Assembly (NCBI GenBank): GCA_963662175.1
Contig: OY759218.1
Span: 18,504,480-18,568,479, forward strand
Length of the DNA stretch: 64,000 nucleotides
Direction of reading: 5' to 3'
DNA from: Aradus depressus
Lineage: Eukaryota > Arthropoda > Insecta > Hemiptera > Aradidae
A model generated the notes under the pieces. It did no database searches. It had not been told where the DNA came from and saw only the letters and a program-made list of their open reading frames with translations. Each line of letters starts with the position of its first letter. The stretch's first letter is position 1. Position numbers and translations under genes: made by a program. Below are positions 1-10,850 of this stretch, piece after piece.

Positions 1-124
1 ACATCTTTTATTTATATGAGAAATCTCGTCCCACAACATCTTACTATCACATATGAATATCATGTCTCGTCGGACATCTTCAAGCCAGTTGTCTTCTAAC
101 CGCTGTGCTGTGTGGGTTGGATGA

Positions 125-165
125 ACCACTGATGATGCAGCTTTTGCGTCGAAACCGGTTCTGGT
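125..165 (+). ncRNA. Hammerhead-ribozyme-like motif, family H
   Basis: The core CTGATGA lies at 129-135 and GAAA at 151-154, followed by CCGGTT. The flanks ACCA (125-128) and TGGT (162-165) pair as stem I. Stem II is decayed: GCA pairs with TGC, and the related copy near 48.29 kb suggests an original GACGC/GCGTC stem. A hammerhead self-cleaves RNA, and in animals such motifs occur in Penelope-like elements and retrozymes. This copy is probably weak or dead. Confidence 0.5.
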
Positions 166-200
166 ATAAAATAAAACAAAAAAAAAATCTAATAATAAAT

Positions 201-480
201 AAAAACCAAGAACTTGTTTAACTTTTATATTGTCTAATTCCACAAAAATATACACATAAAGTGTACAGGTTTCGGCTTACGCCATCGTCAGCACAAAGTC
301 AAAAGTGACATTTAAGTTTGCTAGGTTGTCATATTTACACAATACTCAGATTACCTAAGACTGTGACACCCTGTCCCTTGGGGAAACCCTTGAAGGAGAA
401 GGATGAGGGAAGTTCTATCTTAAAATAATATTTACAAATATTTGAGTTTTCTATTGACTATTAGATTATTATCTAATAAA
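201..480 (-). repeat. Family A ribozyme-bearing retroelement unit
   Basis: About 280 bp, recurring at 21.1, 29.2, 41.5 and 42.5 kb and as a palindrome at 50.2 kb. Read on the minus strand it has a body containing 'gtgacaacctagcaaac'-type sequence, then the hammerhead core, then a conserved 'TGGAATTAGACAATAT' box, then an A/T-rich tail. No coding capacity is seen. An AT-rich stretch of about 80 bp separates it from the next SINE. Confidence 0.75.
261..294 (-). ncRNA. Hammerhead-ribozyme-like motif, family A
   Basis: Minus-strand order: GTG, CTGACGA, T, GGC-GTAA-GCC (stem II), GAAAC, CT, GTA, CAC. GTG and CAC pair as stem I. A-C with G-U forms a minimal stem III, and GTA is a legal NUH cleavage triplet. 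All invariant core positions (CUGANGA, GAAA) are present. One unpaired T lies between CTGACGA and stem II, as in the other families here. Confidence 0.65.
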
Positions 481-560
481 ATGAATAAAATACAATAATA
501 AAAAAAAATATAATAGTACGAAATTAAAAAAAAAAAAAGTTCATTGTAGGATACATAGTA

Positions 561-901
561 GGTTAGGTATTATGACTCATGCCCGGGCTTCAACTTTGAG
601 GTCATATCGCCTACTACCAGAGCGCTCTTTCTTCACTCTGGTGGACATGAGCCCGACTCTACTGTGGGAGTCATAAATTTTGCCTACCCTAAATTTTTAT
701 TCACCTAGGGCAGGGGTCTTTAACGAGTACCTGACATCGTACAGGCTCGGGAACATCGCTTAACGTCCCATCCGAAGGACGGCGTGCTTAAGTTTATTTT
801 ACCTCCCAGATAAAATAAACTAAGGGCCTCGGTCGGGTTTCGAACCCACGATTTTGAGCTCAGAAGACAAGCACACATACCACTGAGCTACTGGCGCTCT
901 C
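561..901 (-). mobile_element. tRNA-derived SINE, full length
   Basis: The minus strand starts with a tRNA-like head. The A box TAGCTCAGTGGTA is near 881-893 and the B box GGTTCGAAACC near 836-846. A body containing GTCCTTCGGATGGGACG and a tail ending in a TAACTA-like repeat follow. A perfect 13-bp target-site duplication (aggatacatagta) flanks it at 548-560 and 902-914, which shows relatively recent retrotransposition by a partner LINE. Confidence 0.9.
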
Positions 902-914
902 AGGATACATAGTA

Positions 915-1187
915 TATATAACAAATATGGACTATATAATACCAAATACAGAAACAATGCGTACTATATTTATAATAAAAATATATAATATAGTATATTA
1001 ACTTAGTTTCGTTAACGGGAGTGAGAATTTGAAGTGAGTTAAGTCGTTCAAACATTTCTTCATTTTTTCTAACTCTAAGTATTCATTTTCAGCTGTTCCA
1101 GAGAGTCAAGTTGTCTACCTTGTTCACAAAGATGGAGGTACTTTATTCCCGTTGCTTCGTTGATATGTGACCCATATCATTTATGTC
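915..1187. other. Unassigned AT-rich sequence
   Basis: No repeat family, coding signal or structure recognised. Confidence 0.5.
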
Positions 1188-1288
1188 CTGATTGACCTGT
1201 GTAAACCGAACTACACTATTCGCATTCGAGCTGATACATTCTGCTATCGAATGCGAATCGTGTAGTTTGGTTTACACAGGTCAATCAG
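1188..1288. repeat. Palindrome with arms of about 40 bp
   Basis: The left arm (1188-1230) and right arm (1243-1288) are almost perfect reverse complements around a 12-nt centre. The outer sequence is CTGATTGACC / GGTCAATCAG. It is a hairpin-forming foldback; no ribozyme core was found in it. Confidence 0.85.
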
Positions 1289-1421
1289 AACGTTAAATTT
1301 AAAGAACGGGTAAAAGAGCACACATCTGTCATAAGGAAAAAAGGGGGAACATCTATATTCACTATTTTGTCCTCAGATATTTCAGAAAATACCAATACGA
1401 TCATAGGAGACCGTGAACAGA

Positions 1422-1523
1422 GACGCAAGACGGTTTGGTGCTGTGGGCTGGTGGAGACTGGCCCAGGACAGAGCTGCTTGGGGACATTTTCTGGAGGAAG
1501 CCAAGGCTCGTGACGGGCTGTAG
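1422..1523 (+). pseudogene. RTE-type LINE, extreme C-terminus
   Basis: Frame from 1422 to the TAG at 1521 reads WWRLAQDRAAWGHFLEEAKA and ends RDGL-stop. The pattern W..A.DR..W......EA is the conserved C-terminal tail of reverse transcriptases in RTE-like LINEs. The stop is followed by a GATGATGATGATG run, as at the 3' ends of such elements. It is a heavily 5'-truncated fragment with no catalytic domain. A relative on the other strand lies near 51.3 kb. Confidence 0.65.
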
Positions 1524-1919
1524 CGCCTACGATGATGATGATGTATGAGTGATGTGCCAGTGCTGATGACACAGTTGCGTTGAGAGTATCGTGCTCTTTT
1601 TGGATATTTACCAGACTCACTTAACTATACCTTGCTCGTTATACGGGTATCACTTTGCTTTCATTCGACAAAGGGACCATAAAAAGGAGAAAAAATAAAT
1701 ATATATTTTTTATACCAATTTCAATTAAGTTGAGTTTGACGATAGCCCGATATAGATTTTCACAGATGAGAAAGCCAGTTGATTAGTGTACTGGATGGAC
1801 AAAAGATAAGATAAAACGCGAATCCTCCACTGCTGAGACAGGGGAAAGGGGAACCCATGGAGATATTGAGCTTAAAAATTATTAATGAGACAAGATAAAT
1901 TCAGCAGGTTCAGGTTATA

Positions 1920-1951
<32 letters not shown>

Positions 1952-2240
1952 GGGAAAGACAATGCGGGAAAAAGGTGGGGAAAAACATAAATAATATGGG
2001 GCAAGAAGGGAGGAGGAGGGGGAAAACACATAAAATATCCCCCCACCCCGCCACCCACCACCCAGTCTGATATAGGGACAAAAAAATATCAGGACAGCTT
2101 TTTGATTATTCCAACACATAAAAAGGGTTAGAACAAAGATAACGGATGTGTCGTATAAAGGGGGAGAACTCAAGGGAAGGAGGATTATTTCAAAAGTTCA
2201 CCCACCACACTCATCGAGTCACAAAATTGAAATTATAGAC
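1524..2240. other. Non-genic, with a G31 tract
   Basis: A run of 31 G (1920-1950) is the main feature. A purine-rich segment follows it. Frames opposite the G run translate to poly-proline and are artefacts. A motif resembling family H (CTGATGA, 1564-1570) is too decayed to call. Confidence 0.6.
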
Positions 2241-2284
2241 CCAAAAATTGAATTTTATAGATTCTTCTGTAATATGAAAACGTC

Positions 2285-2440
2285 GTCGCTGAATCACCGT
2301 TAACGTATTTCCCCAGCACGAATTAATTAATTACGTTATCGCTGTTCTAAGGCCAATCAATTTCAGTCGATACATTCATTACATCGGAAGTTATTAGGAA
2401 TTTTGAGTTGAGCCTTTCTTATTTTCATAAAAGTTTGCAC
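2285..2440 (+). repeat. Family S, partial and diverged
   Basis: It contains TTTCCCCAGCACGAATTAAT and then 'cgatacattcattacatcgg', both diagnostic of the left half of S. Confidence 0.65.
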
Positions 2441-3078
2441 GGAGCTTTTTGAAGAAACTACTTTCGAAAATAGAAAAATTGAATTTTTTTTTTTTTTTTT
2501 TTTCGGATATTTAGCAAAATATGAACGTATAGTTGGAAAAGGTATTCTCTCCAAATAATTAACGCACTGCATATTGTTCAAAAGCGAGAGCAAGTCGAAA
2601 GAGAAATATGTTGGCTTTAGGTTTCGAAATTCTGGCCAAAAATAAATAGAGGCATTTCGTCCTCTCTCCCCCCCTCCCCCTCCCCCCCCCCCCCAAAAAA
2701 AAAGAACACATCTGGTATAGTCACAAATACAGCTATTAGTGAATGCTATCATACAAACTGTTTTATTCCACAAAATGTCTTGGCAATCCGTATTCAGGGT
2801 CCAGCCAGCACCGCAAACCAAGAGACAATCGGGGAACGAACCAGCGATGTTAACAACGCACTACTGGGGGATCATATGTAGGTGGACGGTTGAGGGAGTC
2901 GCGGAGACGATGGGGTAATCCTAGAGTGGCGTGGCGTGAAGTCTCCTGTACCGGAGTAAATCATACAAGATATTCCCCTCTTCATGGCTACGCTAGTCAC
3001 TTACGCCCTACTATCCCCAACCTGATGTTTTTTTTTCTCAAAGTGGAACGCCTTTGCATGTACAAGTCTCTCTCAAAG
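2441..3078. other. Non-genic, homopolymer-rich
   Basis: A T22 run at about 2486-2503 and a C-rich tract at about 2661-2693. The 152-codon minus-strand frame here crosses both tracts and has no recognisable domain. Confidence 0.6.
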
Positions 3079-3678
3079 AGTCAAGGATCCTTCACTGATC
3101 CCGAAGCCAGGATATTGTATTAATTTGTAATTATTACCATAAACCATCTCCTCAAACCCATTCTTCAGTTAAGTGGCCTTTTTGAATAACTTCTGAACGG
3201 TGAAATTGATAACGAGTTGCTGTTAATCCTACCTGAAGAACCACTTTGACGGTAGAATTGAGAAGAGGATTCTGAAATATGAACATAAGTTGTGATGAAA
3301 GAATGTGTTATGTACCTCATTTATTTTACCTTGTTTGTTTGTTGAGTGAAAGGAAAGGACCAGAGCACGTTTGCTTCGTTTCAAAAATATCACAACTCGG
3401 AATTTGAGATTGAACAAACGGAACGAAGATGAGAGACTAGATGTGAGAGAACTTGCTCTAACCAACATTCTTTCATCATTTGAGAATTCTCATCTCAATT
3501 ACACCTTCAAAGTGGTTCTTCAAGTAGGATTACCAGCATCTCTGTATTAATTCCGCCGTTAAGAAGTTATTCAAAATGGGCACTTAACTGAAGAATGGGT
3601 TTGAGGAGATGGTTTATGATAATAATTACAAATTAATACAATATCCTAGCTTCGGGATCAGTGAAGGATCCTTGACTT
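3079..3678. mobile_element. Foldback element, about 600 bp
   Basis: AGTCAAGGATCCTTCACTGA starts the left end and its reverse complement closes the right end. Outer arms of about 190 bp match closely. Inner parts (for example AAGTGGTTCTTCA and its partner) also pair, so almost the whole element can fold back. No transposase is encoded. Target duplications are not obvious. Confidence 0.8.
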
Positions 3679-4738
3679 ATGGATAACTTGTATAAACAGA
3701 AAAAAAAAGGGCCCTAAAAAAGTATCAAAAGTTCCAGAGGTACAATTTTTAAGAAAGTGCACGTATTAAAAAAAAACAAAAAAAAACATTAAGGCATAGT
3801 CAAGGTCCACGCCGTAGATTTTCCGTGAAAACGTCGGGATAAAATCATTTTTCATTTTCTTTTCGATGCTGTCTTACTGCTGTAGCTCTTGCATTTGCTC
3901 AACACTAGACTTTTTAAGTTTTTTAAATTCCTTTTGATGCGAGCTTTCCTCTGATTTGCGGTTTTTACCGATTTTATATTTCGGCGAATATTTTTATTCG
4001 CAACATTCATCCGCCAGCGCCCACACTAGCCCGATAACGTCACAGGCAAAACAAACATGTACAGACATGCTCTATCCATCGTGACCTCAACCGTTGTTAT
4101 CGCATTACTAGTTTCGTTGTTATTATCGATTGAAATCTGACGGTATTTTGTAACACAAGAAAGTTTGACCGGCTATCACTATGCTTAACGAGCGAATAGA
4201 CGTTTTCACGTCAAAAAACAGAGGCATCAGGTTAACCAAACGCACTGTTGTCTTTTCTTTTCGCTCACCAAACAAACAAGGCAAAATAAATTTTGTGTAC
4301 ATCATTTGTTCAAAATACTGAAAGGATATGATCCCCTCCGACATATTTAAGAAGGACATGTCCTTTCCGTCCAATAACTTGGCTGGGAAATGTATTTGGA
4401 TGTGTCCCAGGCTTAAAGATCCTCCTAAGAGGGAATGAAATATTGAAAGTCAAGAAGGTGAAGGGCCCAGGGCTGGGGTCCACTGATGGCATGTGACAGG
4501 AAGGGAGTTTGGAGAAATATGACAGAATGAGTCCCAGATCTATCTTTGTCGAGGATGTGGATGGGGGACCCGGACAGAGCTCGGACAAGCATATCAATAG
4601 CAGACAGTCACTCCTCCCCTTACTACACAAACATACAATCCATCCTTTCTTACGCAAGGGGACATTGTAGGTGCGTATACATTAGCAACCTCCTTATTTA
4701 TACTTCTGTTTTTAAGCATGACCCTCCAAATTTTTTTC
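3679..4738. other. Unassigned non-genic sequence
   Basis: A/T-rich with short homopolymers. The overlapping short ORFs on both strands show no domain. GTGCGTATACATTAGC near 4670 also occurs near 37.33 kb, suggesting a shared unknown repeat. Confidence 0.5.
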
Positions 4739-4759
4739 ACACTTCACAGTGTGAAGTGT
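4739..4759. repeat. Short perfect hairpin
   Basis: ACACTTCACAGTGTGAAGTG is self-complementary. It abuts the larger inverted repeat to its right. Confidence 0.6.
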
Positions 4760-5148
4760 CAAGTTTGAACTTGATTCACCTAATATAAGCCTTACTTATC
4801 TCACTTTATTTTTCGTTTTATTATTATTTAAATTAATAAAAATTAATTATTCTCAGGCTTTATATGAAAACCGACATTACAAGCGATAAAGAAAGCCACA
4901 TTTTTCTCATTAACTGTTGATCTAAGACTCTTTCTTGGTTCTGTTCATAATCATTCATGAGAAAAATTAACGAACTTATAAGGATGATTATCAACGGTTA
5001 ATGAGAAAAATGTGGCTTTTTTATCGCTTGTAATGTCGGTTTTCATATAAAGCCTGAGAATAATTAATTTTTATTAATTTAAATAATAATAAAACGAAAA
5101 ATTAAGTGAGATAAGTAAGGCTTATATTAAGTGAATCAAGTTCAAACT
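4760..5148. mobile_element. Foldback element, about 390 bp
   Basis: AGTTTGAACTTGATTCA (left) and TGAATCAAGTTCAAACT (right) close arms of about 165 bp with few mismatches and one or two indels. The centre is about 60 bp. Non-coding. Confidence 0.85.
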
Positions 5149-5289
5149 AGGTTAGTGCTGAGCAAACCAATCCTCATATATCGGAATCGAAATTGATGCC
5201 TCCAATATGGCAGAGCGGAGCGCAAGATGTTGACACCGTGAATTATCCTCGAAGCCATGAAGATACTTCTCGGCATTGGGACATTCGTA

Positions 5290-5480
5290 GGAGGCGCCGT
5301 TGTAATGAATGTATCGATACGAAATTTTATATATTTGAATGCAAAAGCTCATAAGGATGGCACCTATTAATTTTCCGCAAAATCGGTCGACGGGAAAGGG
5401 GAGACCAAAGAAGACTTAAATACACTAATAACTGCCGATGTAATGAATGTATCGACACAAAATTTTATATAATTCAGAAG
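5290..5480 (-). repeat. Family S, partial
   Basis: Contains 'gccgatgtaatgaatgtatc' followed by 'gacacaaaatttta', the reverse of the S core sub-repeat, twice at about 140 bp spacing. Confidence 0.7.
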
Positions 5481-5685
5481 TCTCTTATAAGTCAATAATT
5501 GATTTTGAATTGTTAAAGGGTCATCCATCATTATCTGGATATAATTCTGAATGAGAATATATTGGCGTCTAAGAATGTTCGCATGTTTTCGTATTAGGAG
5601 AAAGAATAAGCGCATAATAATAGATGAATACAATTAGGAACATTGGATATAGAAACGTGTCCATTCATGCAAACATATATATATA

Positions 5686-5795
5686 AAATCATATTTCGCG
5701 AATTAATGTGTTCCACAAGAAGAATATTTACTATCATATATGTATAATAGTAAATATTCTTCTTGTGGGACATACTAATTCGCGAAATATGATTT
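5686..5795. repeat. Palindrome, about 110 bp
   Basis: Arms of about 48 bp starting AAATCATATTTCGCGAATTA pair around the centre CATATATG. One or two mismatches. No ribozyme core. Confidence 0.85.
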
Positions 5796-5896
5796 TTTTT
5801 AAAAATAAAAACTGCTATTATAACGACAAAGTACTTATCATTCAATTACGTTTCGTTTCAGCAAAATATGGTTCATTTTAAAGTTGTTTGTTGGTT

Positions 5897-6000
5897 TTTG
5901 TGACTCATGCCCGGGCTTTTACCCACGAGGTCATATCACCTACTACCAGAGCGTTCTTATTGTCGCTCTGATGGACATGGGCCCGACTCAACTGTGTACC
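5897..6000 (-). mobile_element. SINE, 3' half only
   Basis: Matches the distal body of the 561-901 SINE (gactcatgcccgggc, actaccagagcg, gggcccgactc). The tRNA head is absent, so it is 5'-truncated. Confidence 0.8.
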
Positions 6001-6477
6001 ACAGCAGTCAAATATTTAATTTTTACAAAAAATTGCCATATTGTGCCCAAAAACCTCACAAATGGCGCCAATCAATTCGTTTCATAACTGGTGCTTGCTC
6101 GAGCACTGCGTTCGCTATCCTGTGTATATTAGAAATCAGTGAGGATATTCCTTACACAAGCCTCTGATACTAACATCCCTCCCAGTAAAAGTATTGTAAA
6201 ACCCTTTTAGCGTTATCCTGATTTATGGCCTACAAATACACATTTATATATTTCTGATTTATGTAATAAAAGATACAGTTTTTTAAACATTTTTGTTTTG
6301 ACTCCAGATATTTGTTACATACATTTGGAAGCTAAAGCCATCCATTCTGTTTTTCACTAAAACTGGGCTAAAGAGCTCGTCCTGCCCTATACATATTTGA
6401 GGTAAAGTTACATTTTGAGTTTTCCCGGATTTTAGCGGTACCCAAACCCCAGAAACCAAAAATAACAAATGAAAAAG
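6001..6477. other. Unassigned non-genic sequence
   Basis: No recognisable family. The last part may be a worn end of the adjacent S copy. Confidence 0.45.
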
Positions 6478-6526
6478 GTGAATCACCGGCAGTGTACTTC
6501 CCAGAACGAATTAATCAAGTTTTCGC

Positions 6527-6559
<33 letters not shown>

Positions 6560-6613
6560 CAAAAAAGTTGACTCCTAAATCCTCATACTAAATTTTGTGA
6601 CAATAAATTTATT

Positions 6614-7523
6614 CACTGCCCACTGTCGTCTTAGCTGCTGCTGAATCTTCCATACATGCCTCGTTCACATTACAACACCATGTTACTCAAATTGAGAACT
6701 GGTGCAACATTTGGAAAATTAAACTCAACACGAACTAATCACAACATATAACATTTACGTTAAGACGAGATACATGTCCCGCCGTTTTTATCTACAACAA
6801 GCCTCTCCCTCAGACTAACACAGTCAGATATTTGGGACTTACTCTGGGCAGACGACTGACATGGAATCCACATACAAGCCTCATACGTAATACACTAAAC
6901 AAACGATTTAAAATGCTTTATTCTCTTCTGCACAGACATTCAAAATTACCCTTAACACAAAAGCGTAACTGCTACACGTTTCTACTAAAGCCACTCTGCA
7001 TGTATGGCTCACAAATCTACGGTTCGGCTAAAATATCTAACCTGAAACGTATCCAGGTTTTCCAGTCAAAGACACTCAGACTCATTACACAATGCCCACC
7101 ATATGTAAGTAACAGAACACTTCACAATGACCTCATGATAAACACAGTACACGACTCAATTCAGGACCTTTACAGTCGTTTCCACAACAAATTGCATTCA
7201 CACCCAAATCCATACATCCACTCACTTTCTTCACCACACTTGCCACACAATCCTCCCAGGAGATTGAAGAGGAGGTGGAACCGTGACATAATATAATCCC
7301 AAATTACAACCCCCCACTTCTTGAAACAAAATCATAAAATCCCCATTCATTGATAATAACCATAATATTCATTGTTTTAAATTTCGCCCTGAGGAGCTAC
7401 CGCTGGATAGCCTTCCTCTCTCACGCCAATCAAGTCATCCACATTCAATGAAGTCCTCTTGGTAGCTGGTTGTTGCGTCATGGTAACAGTTGCGACCAAC
7501 ATTATAAAGACAAAAAATAAAAA
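6614..7523 (+). mobile_element. 5'-truncated Jockey-type LINE insertion
   Basis: About 910 bp: the distal reverse-transcriptase region, a 3' UTR and an A-rich tail (about 7505-7523). The duplication AATAAATTTATT occurs at 6602-6613 and 7524-7535. Target-primed reverse transcription explains the 5' truncation. The same 3' end recurs at 47.81 kb. Confidence 0.85.
6620..7296 (+). pseudogene. Jockey-clade LINE reverse transcriptase, C-terminal part
   Basis: The translated remnant begins just after where the catalytic FADD/YADD box would be (TVVLAAAESSIHAS). It continues through NWCNIWKIKLNT, breaks with a one-base frameshift near 6738, resumes with HITFTLRRDTCP and VRYLGLTLGRRLTWNPH, and runs open to the TAA at 7294. 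The thumb region shows LLKPLCMYGSQIYGSA and RIQVFQSKTLRLITQCPPYV, both hallmarks of Jockey elements, where LKP.W.YG...WG and FQSK.LR.I are conserved. The end is rich in basic residues (RRLKRRWNRD). The endonuclease and the catalytic palm are missing, so this cannot be active. The frame is well kept, which suggests modest age. Confidence 0.85.
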
Positions 7524-7765
7524 AATAAATTTATTACATCGGCAGTTATTAGGGTTTTTGAATTGAGCTCCTGGACATGCATATAAAATTTCATGTTGGT
7601 TCAATCATTCTATCGGCAGTTATCGTACAAACAGACAAAATTTGTTTTTTCATTTTTTGAATCAGGTTCGGGAAATATGAAATTCCGTTGAAAACTCGGC
7701 ATCGAATTTTTGACCGATAATATAACTTCCTCTATACTTCGTATAGCTGGGGAAGTAAAAATACA

Positions 7766-8189
7766 ACTAAGTTCTCGGCTGAGCGGGTTCCGCACCATAG
7801 TTCACCGCCTCTCTACTTAATCAGCAAAAAATCTCAATCAGCGAAAAACCCGAAATTCGTGATTTTGTAGGCAAAAAAATAAAAATTTGAAAATAACAAC
7901 ACTTTTAAATTAAGTTTTTGAAAATTCTTACGGGTAATTTTTCAGAGGGTGACCCAAAATTCTCATATACTAAATGTCATCCAAAGTGGATCTGTATATT
8001 GAATCTTTAGATGAGCGTAACTTATATAATATATAAGTATATAACATATACCTACCATATATAACGTATATAACATATTATGTAGGTTTCAATGCTAATC
8101 TATATGAAATGATGACCCTGGGGTTGTTTAAACCTTTCTCAAAATTTCTTCAAAAACAATTCTGAGGGATAGGAAATATAGAAATTCCA
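7766..8189. other. Unassigned AT-rich sequence
   Basis: Includes a TATA-type dinucleotide-rich patch (about 8025-8085). No family recognised. Confidence 0.5.
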
Positions 8190-8428
8190 AGAATCGTTTT
8201 TGAATTAACCCCTTCCCTTTTCCCTTCATCCAATTCCGCTGCAAATTAATAAGTGTCGTCCTTATGTGGATTTGAATTTAAAATTTGAAATTTCATGGCG
8301 ATATATTACATTGGCAGATATTAGAGTATTTGTGTTAAGCCCCCATCCTTCCCTTTGACTGAAAAAAATAGGTGTGTCCATTCATTCATTCTATCGGGAG
8401 TTATCGTGTTCATAGACACCCACACACA

Positions 8429-9289
8429 CAGTGCCGGATTAAGCCATCGAGGGACCTGTAGCAAATTCTGTCAAGAGGCCCTTGGTTTGCTTTAGATTCT
8501 CAAGTTTAGGGTATTAAATAAAACAAAACTGTTACAAATAAACTTATCTGGATTTAATATGGGCAACTTTAGAGATAACACTTTCAATATCGATTTCTTT
8601 AAGTAAATCATGCTCTATATTCATCAAAGTGAGATGATTAAGACGTTCTTGGCCCATCGTGTTCCTTAACTCATTTTTAATACGTTTTAATGTTGAAAAA
8701 GAACGTTCGCCACTGCAGTTAGTGATCATGAGAGAAGAGTAAATGCTACGTTTGGGAAACACGATTCTAAAGAATTATTTAATAAAAGTTTATAAAATTG
8801 CAGTTCCAGAGGCAATTTTCAAAAGGGATCTGCTCAAGAGTATTACGAAAAATTAAAAAAAAAAAAAAATAAGCTGAAAAAAATGTATTTGTCGGGAGTT
8901 GTAGTGTTTCCAGCACCATAAACATTAGGACATTAACGTTAAAAAGTTAGTAAACTACTTATTTTTACATGAACGTGTTAATTGATAGACTTAAAAATGT
9001 ATCAAATCTGTTAATTAATTAATTTCCTATCTAATAGATATATTTTTATAACATATAAATGTAAATGATTAATTTCAGATAAGATTTAACGTGACGAAAT
9101 CGAGTTTTAGATTTTCAGGTGGGAGTAAAGCATAGCCTAAGCGCTTCGCGCTTAAGGTATGCAAAGTATTTTTACGCTCCTATCTCAATTGATATTTGTT
9201 TACGGTCAGACAGGCGTTGGAGCGCGGGGCCCCCAATTCGCGGGGCCCGTAGCATTTGCTACTCTTGCTACTTGGCTAATCCGGCACAG
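8429..9289 (-). mobile_element. Non-autonomous hAT element
   Basis: Terminal inverted repeats: CAGTGCCGGATTAAGCC at the left, and CCGGCACAG at the right preceded by TTGGCTAAT (reverse complement CTGTGCCGGATTAGCCAA). The flanking 8-bp target duplication is cacacaca / tacacaca, one mismatch in a CA-rich site. The internal region encodes only the transposase C-terminus on the minus strand. CAGTGCCGGATTA ends are typical of arthropod hAT elements related to ZMYM1-like transposases. Confidence 0.8.
8544..8780 (-). pseudogene. hAT transposase C-terminal dimerisation domain
   Basis: The open frame, ending at the TAA at 8544, contains NCSGERSFSTLKRIKNELRN and then QERLNHLTLMNIEHDLL. The SGERSFS..K.IK..LR..M...RL..L.L..IE pattern is the hallmark of the hAT C-terminal dimerisation region, as in zinc-finger MYM-type-1-like transposases. 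An in-frame stop lies just upstream of 8780, and the catalytic DDE region is absent. It is a remnant about 75 residues long, well conserved compared with the rest of the element. Confidence 0.88.
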
Positions 9290-9427
9290 TACACACACAT
9301 ACATGATATTCCCTTTTCGTTTTTGGAATCAAGGGTCGAAAAGCATGGAATTCCGGGGAAAACTCAACATCGAATTTCTGACTGATTTCTTGTCTTTCCC
9401 TATACTTCGTAAAGCTGGTGAAGTAAA

Positions 9428-9640
9428 TTTCCTATCTGTCTATGTATGTTTGTCTATGAACACGATACCTCTCTATAGAGTGAATATATCGACACGAAAT
9501 TTCATATGTGTATCCAGAATCCCATAAGAATGACGCTTATTGAATTTTAGCCGAGTTGGCGACAGGGACGACGGAATTAGGTGGGGCTCAACACAAAAAT
9601 CCAAATAACGGCCGAAGTTCATATCTGTTGATTCCCTGTA
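9428..9640 (-). repeat. Family S, inverted neighbour
   Basis: Directly abuts the plus-oriented copy at the CTTCCCC-type end: 'gaacacgatacc', then 'gaatatatcgacacgaaatt', then 'gtggggctcaacacaaaaat'. The two S copies therefore lie end to end as an inverted pair. Confidence 0.7.
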
Positions 9641-10755
9641 TCGATGCGATGTTCTTTTCTTAACTGCTTGTTTTTGCAGTATTCTTCGATTTTATTTTCC
9701 CTGAGTTGAACTACCACTTGGTCTTAAGGAAAAAAAAAAAAGTTTTTCCGTCTTAGTGCTTAAGGAGTTTGGGGGCAGAGATCAGGATAATAATGTGAAC
9801 TGTAGGACCATATATATTGCGGAGAAGGAGCTCCGGGTTCAATTAAGCCCCATGTCGCCCTCTAAGACACCGGCCAAAACTAAATTCAAACCCAACGACC
9901 ATCCCTCAGGAGAAACCGGCAATAAATAAACACGCCTTTGGGTGGGGGTCGGGGGGTCCTTTGTACTTGGCCAAGGGGGCGGGGGCGGAGAGGGGGGCAA
10001 AAATACTTAAGGGGGCTGCCTAGGGGGCGGGGGCGGTCTTAGACTTTAATTAAGAGGTTGGTTAGTCGGACAGTTCTATTAGTCCTTAGTGGTGTGGCCG
10101 CCGCACATTTGTTTAGGACCACCTTCAGCCACAGCCCTTTCTTACCTTAGATCTTAGACCTTGGAACGCCTCCTTAACAGAGCCGGATCAAGTAAATAAC
10201 CGGGGCCAATTATAAAATCGGGGCCGCTATATTTTTATAGCAATCGTCGTATTTTTTCCCCCAAAAACCCTAATTGATTGATAGATTTATTTTTACTGCA
10301 CAAGACTGTTGTAAGACTAATAAAAACAAGAATTGCAATGTTGAATGGTACTTTAAATTTGGCGCTTATTTATTTTTATTCCCCATAAATATTCCGACTC
10401 GATGGAATTTCCATTAAAACCCATTTCCATTAAAAAGGAAACGTCTAAATATATGAGTTTCAAAACTACATTTTGAGACAGTTTAAAACCGGACGACCTG
10501 CGAAAAATCTTATCATATATATTGTGACGTGTAGAATGGGGGGGTCACTAGAAGAATAAAAGAAATTGTTATAGTAGAAAAAAATAGTAAGTACAAATAA
10601 ATAAAAATGTAGGAACATCTTGGCAAAAGATATTAAAAGTAAAAAAAAAAAAATTGATTAACTGTAAAAGAAAAGACAAACCTGATGTCATTTGGTGGGG
10701 GAAAAGATGGCGAGAAGGGCAGAAGAAGCCGATTCGTGGTAGTAGGGTTTTGTAG
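9641..10755. other. Non-genic, with a G-rich cluster and a hAT-like end
   Basis: Between 9938 and 10036 several G runs (GGGGGCGGGGGCGG, twice) could form G-quadruplexes. CAGAGCCGGATCAAG near 10180 resembles a hAT terminus, but no partner end was found. The rest is AT-rich. Confidence 0.5.
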
Positions 10756-10850
10756 GATCGTGGAGGAGGTGTGGTGTGATTTAGAGGATCTTGGAGGAGG
10801 TGTAGTCTGTTTTTGGAGGAACTTGGAGGAGGTGTCGTGTGTTTTGAAGA
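10756..10850 (+). repeat. Minisatellite, three units of about 31 bp
   Basis: Three units built on TTGGAGGAGGTGT (the first reads GTGGAGGAGGTGT). The region is purine-rich on the plus strand, so the 167-codon frame opposite is Ser/Thr/Pro-rich and carries no domain. Confidence 0.6.

Larger units (their letters stand above)
6478..7765 (+). repeat. Family S copy split by a LINE
   Basis: The left piece (6478-6613) starts at the S end CACCGGCAGTGTACTTCCCA and contains a C31 run (6528-6558). The right piece (7524-7765) resumes with the core sub-repeats and ends GCTGGGGAAGTAAAA. The LINE between them is bounded by a 12-bp duplication, so S was there first. Confidence 0.8.
8190..9427 (+). repeat. 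Family S copy split by a hAT element
   Basis: Left piece 8190-8428 and right piece 9290-9427 together rebuild a continuous S unit: 'ctatcgggagttatcgtgtt' on the left and 'ggaattccggggaaaactca' on the right. It ends CTGGTGAAGTAAA. Confidence 0.75.

Noticed and set aside
1558..1600. Hammerhead-like CTGATGA near a LINE end
   Set aside because: GAAA is replaced by GAGA-type sequence and no convincing stems form.
2363..2821. 152-codon minus-strand frame
   Set aside because: Crosses poly-T and poly-C tracts that create Lys and Gly runs; no similarity recognised.
10179..10250. hAT element starting CAGAGCCGGATCAAG
   Set aside because: No matching second terminus or 8-bp duplication could be found; kept only as a note in the gap entry.
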